Source: Clostridium sp. UBA2485
GTDB taxonomy: Bacteria > Bacillota > Clostridia > Clostridiales > Clostridiaceae
Assembly: GCF_002341865.1 (NCBI RefSeq)
Contig: NZ_DDOV01000084.1
Location: 10,356 to 15,790, forward strand
DNA length: 5,435 bases
Reading direction: 5' to 3'
The notes beneath the pieces were generated by a model, which ran no database searches, was not told where the DNA came from, and worked only from the letters and a program-made list of their open reading frames with translations. Made by a program: the position numbers and the translations under genes. This document shows, one piece after another, positions 5,247 to 5,435 of this stretch. Position 1 is the stretch's first letter; every line of letters begins with the position of its first letter.

Positions 5247-5273
5247 GAAATTATTTTTGAACAAAATAATTTC
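5247..5273 (+). terminator. AT-rich hairpin, possible terminator
   Basis: GAAATTATTTT (5247-5257) and AAAATAATTTC (5263-5273) pair perfectly over 11 bp around TGAAC. On the plus strand it is followed by TTTAATAAATTTTTT, a T-rich tail; the minus-strand side has none. It could be a terminator for helD, but it lies over 320 nt from that stop. Confidence 0.35.
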
Positions 5274-5289
5274 TTTAATAAATTTTTTA

Positions 5290-5318
5290 ACTAGCAATAT
5301 AATTGCTAGTGTTTTATT
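5290..5318 (+). terminator. Intrinsic terminator, plus strand
   Basis: ACTAGCAAT (5290-5298) pairs with ATTGCTAGT (5302-5310), 9 bp around ATA, and is followed by GTTTTATT. This is the most convincing plus-strand terminator after helD, although about 370 nt away. No T-tract exists on the other side, so it works rightwards. Confidence 0.5.
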
Positions 5319-5321
5319 GTA

Positions 5322-5404
5322 GGGGCGAACAGTATTCGCCAGTTCTTTTTAGCACGTCTTATAGTTTAACATTTATTCAATAATATATGACGAACACTGT
5401 TCGC
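5322..5404. repeat. Pair of GCGAACAGT-type palindromes, MITE-like
   Basis: GCGAACAGTATTCGC (5325-5339, inside GGGGCGAA...TTCGCC) and ACGAACACTGTTCGC (5390-5404) are each palindromic and are inverted copies of each other with two differences. They enclose about 50 AT-rich bases with no ORF. Their GC-rich ends stand out from the AT-rich surroundings. GTAGGGGCGAACA...TTCGCC is the style of a dispersed repeat I have seen in many bacterial genomes, but I cannot confirm it here. Confidence 0.5.
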
Positions 5405-5417
5405 TGCTATGGTTAAT

Positions 5418-5435
5418 CAATTTTAAATTTCTCAG
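5418..5435 (+). repeat. Truncated second copy of the TTTCTCAG element
   Basis: CAATT (5418-5422), then 4 nt, then ATTTCTCAG (5427-5435) repeats the order CAATT, 6 nt, ATTTCTCAG of the element at 5038-5057. The window ends exactly where the hairpin loop should follow, so a second copy probably continues beyond it. Confidence 0.45.

Larger units (their letters stand above)
4924..5435. other. Repeat-rich intergenic region, no gene
   Basis: No credible ORF with a ribosome binding site is seen in these 512 bases. Right after helD there is only a weak hairpin (GTATAT 4937-4942 with ATATAC 4947-4952, no U-tract). A palindrome TTTTAGCTAAAA (5094-5105) and a short hairpin AGAATA/TATTCT (5112-5128) lie between the larger elements. 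The stretch 5129-5220 is AT-rich and featureless. Palindrome density suggests accumulated dispersed intergenic repeats. Confidence 0.6.

Noticed and set aside
5275..5303. Plus-strand promoter TTAATA / TATAAT
   Set aside because: The TATAAT lies in the middle of the 5290-5310 hairpin and no gene follows; AT-rich chance match.
1..5435. tRNA, rRNA, CRISPR, toxin-antitoxin or phage-defence genes
   Set aside because: No T-loop signature, no regularly spaced repeats, and no gene pair with the right motifs. HelD has SF1 motifs but its N-terminal half identifies it as an RNA polymerase factor rather than a defence helicase.

Overview
This is a low-GC, chromosomal-looking window. Strong purine-rich ribosome binding sites (AGGAGG, AGGGGG), AT-rich codon use, an A/T-rich promoter style and the gene set (HelD, a stand-alone TfoX C-terminal domain, a RimJ/RimL-type GNAT) all suggest a Clostridium-like member of the Bacillota. 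The genus is inferred from style, not from a database match. I see no rRNA, tRNA, CRISPR array, transposase or phage gene.

Layout. Positions 1-402 hold no long gene: an inverted repeat, an extended -10 promoter and a roughly 300-nt leader with a 13-codon mini-ORF and mutually exclusive hairpins. Three plus-strand genes follow: a small multi-pass membrane protein of unknown function (403-900), a TfoX C-terminal-domain protein with a TTG start (949-1203), and a GNAT acetyltransferase (1355-1888). A long base-paired RNA element (1221-1330) lies just before the GNAT ribosome binding site. A shared terminator hairpin (1934-1965) separates the GNAT from a convergent minus-strand gene for an acidic, cysteine-rich, probably zinc-binding 83-residue protein (1986-2237).

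The divergent gap 2238-2694 is the most interesting part. It contains a minus-strand promoter with perfect -35 and -10 hexamers and an extended -10 (2632-2661). About 90 nt downstream is a terminator-like hairpin that is fully paired only on that strand, so together they predict a small RNA at about 2625-2533. The small RNA would be antisense to the start of the helD transcript, whose best promoter (2556-2584) faces it. Further left, a second minus-strand promoter (2467-2495) for the cysteine-rich gene carries a Fur/PerR/Zur-like palindrome over its -35 and spacer.

The largest gene (2695-4923) encodes a HelD-family protein, an SF1-like ATPase that removes or recycles stalled RNA polymerase. 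Its motor motifs are all visible. After it, 4924-5435 is non-coding and packed with palindromic repeats: a TTCACAATT-flanked hairpin element with a second copy cut off by the window end, tandem terminator-like hairpins, and a pair of GCGAACAGT-type palindromes like those in dispersed intergenic repeats.

The genes do not form an obvious pathway. The possible novelty is regulatory: the small RNA with facing promoters upstream of helD, the Fur-family box on the cysteine-rich gene, and two structured leaders I cannot assign to a known class.
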